This document shows positions 31,829 to 32,506 of a DNA stretch of 32,506 nt, piece after piece. A program made the position numbers and the translations under genes. This DNA is from CAZFZT01 sp964523675 (GTDB taxonomy: Bacteria; Planctomycetota; Phycisphaerae; Phycisphaerales; SM1A02): NCBI GenBank assembly GCA_964523675.1, contig CAZFZT010000035.1:1-32506 (forward strand), given 5' to 3'. Numbering within the stretch: position 1 is the first letter of the stretch; each line of letters starts with the position of its first letter. The notes under the pieces are model-generated. The model did not search any database. It was not told the DNA's origin and saw only the letters and a program-made list of their open reading frames with translations.

Positions 31829-32362
31829 TTAGGCGGAGTGCTTCTTCTTGCGCTGGGGGAGTTCCGCAAGTGAGTAGCCGGCTTCGATCGCATCGCGATC
31901 GATCAGGTAGGACACGCCTTCGCTGTTGGATTCGGGCAGTTCGTACATGAGGTCAAGCATGTACTCATCAATCACTGCGCGCAGCGCGCGGGCGCCGGTT
32001 TCCCGCTTCATGGCCCGCTCCGCGAGGAGATTCAGCGCTTCATCCGTGAAGTCGAGCGTCGCGCCTTCAAGTGAGAACATGTGCTGATACTGCTTGACGA
32101 TCGCGTTGCGCGGCTCGGTCAGAATCTGCACCAATGCCTCGCGCGACAGTGGCATGAGCGGCGTGATGATCGGCAATCGACCGACCAGTTCCGGAATCAG
32201 GCCGAACGCGAGCACATCCTCCGGCGTGACCTGCGCCAGCAGCGTGGCATTCTGCTCCGCCTTCGTCTCATCGCTCACCGGCTCGGTGGAGAAGCCGATG
32301 CGGCGCTTGCCGACGCGGCGGCGGATGATGTCTTCAATGCCCACGAATGAGCCGCCGCAGAT
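31829..32362 (-). CDS. clpX: ClpX, C-terminal part (5' end missing)
   Basis: About 177 codons matching the C-terminal part of the ClpX unfoldase, the AAA+ subunit that feeds proteins to ClpP. Visible segments are ICGGSFVGIEDIIRRRVGKR and IGF, then the VTPEDVLAFGLIPELVGRLP stretch, EALVQILTEPRNAIVKQYQ, and the sensor-2 region ETGARALRAVIDEYMLDLMYELP. Missing are the zinc-binding domain, Walker A and Walker B, which should lie further right. Upstream of ICGG the frame turns into Arg/Gly/Pro-rich sequence without homology, and no start codon is expected at this point, so the gene is truncated at about 32362 by a chimeric join or rearrangement. The C-terminal RKKKHSA tail is normal. Confidence 0.9.
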   Translation of the reverse strand: MCGGSFVGIEDIIRRRVGKRRIGFSTEPVSDETKAEQNATLLAQVTPEDVLAFGLIPELVGRLPIITPLMPLSREALVQILTEPRNAIVKQYQHMFSLEGATLDFTDEALNLLAERAMKRETGARALRAVIDEYMLDLMYELPESNSEGVSYLIDRDAIEAGYSLAELPQRKKKHSA

Positions 32363-32506
32363 TGCTCGTGATGCTCCTCGCCGTGGCCGCCCTCGCGGCG
32401 ATCCCGTTCCGGTACCAGGTCCAGGCGACCTTCCTGGCCGGATACCCGCAGGCCAGCGCGCTCACGAACCCGTACCAGCAGACGGACGCGCCGACGCGCG
32501 CGGCCC
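32347..32506 (+). other. GC-rich tail, possible start of an unrelated exported protein
   Basis: From about 32363 the sequence no longer matches clpX and its GC content rises to about 74% (106 of 144 bases by hand count). On the + strand an open frame from ATG 32347 to the window end encodes a signal-peptide-like N-terminus (RRRLLVMLLAVAALAAIP) with codon use strongly biased to G/C at third positions. The first 16 bases belong to clpX, so the true start could be the later in-frame GTG (32368) or ATG (32371). The protein family is not recognisable from 53 residues. Foreign or mis-joined DNA is the likeliest explanation. Confidence 0.45.

Overview
The window looks like a planctomycete chromosome, most likely of the Phycisphaerae group. 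The grounds are a GC-rich genome, secreted proteins carrying paired dockerin-like modules that end in a WGxC-type C-terminus, Cys-rich secreted domains, an outer-membrane BamA homologue (so a diderm envelope) and a complete export-apparatus flagellar operon. The lineage call is inference from gene content; no rRNA is present to confirm it.

Layout. At the left edge (1-1464, + strand) lie a single-domain rhodanese and a CdsA-type phosphatidate cytidylyltransferase, separated by a long RNA-compatible inverted repeat. From 14624 back to 1465 (- strand) runs one flagellar gene cluster in the transcription order motA, motB, fliL, fliN, fliO, fliP, fliQ, fliR, flhB, flhA, flhF, flhG, a small membrane protein, and a FliA-type sigma factor. 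Four junctions overlap by 1-4 bases (motA/motB, fliO/fliP, fliQ/fliR, flhF/flhG), which suggests translational coupling. Together these genes supply the stator (MotAB, FliL), part of the C-ring (FliN), the type III export gate (FliOPQR, FlhBA), the placement and number control pair (FlhF/FlhG) and the late-gene sigma factor. The usual fliM between fliL and fliN is missing.

The middle holds a response-regulator/histidine-kinase fusion (15101-16309, +), a convergent BamA/Omp85 gene (18896-16395, -), and, divergent from bamA, a three-gene overlapping operon: ECF sigma factor, single-pass membrane protein (candidate regulator of the sigma factor) and a large exported protein of unknown function (19005-21774, +).

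The right part (21791-30565, -) is a secreted-protein locus. It contains a 420-aa exported protein with an N-terminal dockerin pair, a 1167-aa protein with two sets of seven beta-propeller-like repeats and a C-terminal dockerin pair, and a 1108-aa subtilisin-fold protein in which the catalytic triad appears to be lost. A 174-bp segment encoding exactly the C-terminal dockerin pair plus stop codon is present twice at 100% identity, once closing the 1167-aa gene and once just downstream of, and in frame with, the 420-aa gene after a TAA codon. This is the most unusual structure in the window.

The right edge holds a membrane-anchored hypothetical protein and the C-terminal part of ClpX, whose reading frame loses all homology at about 32362, where a clearly GC-richer 144-base tail begins; this looks like an assembly chimera or a genuine breakpoint. 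No tRNA, rRNA, CRISPR array or insertion sequence was recognised.
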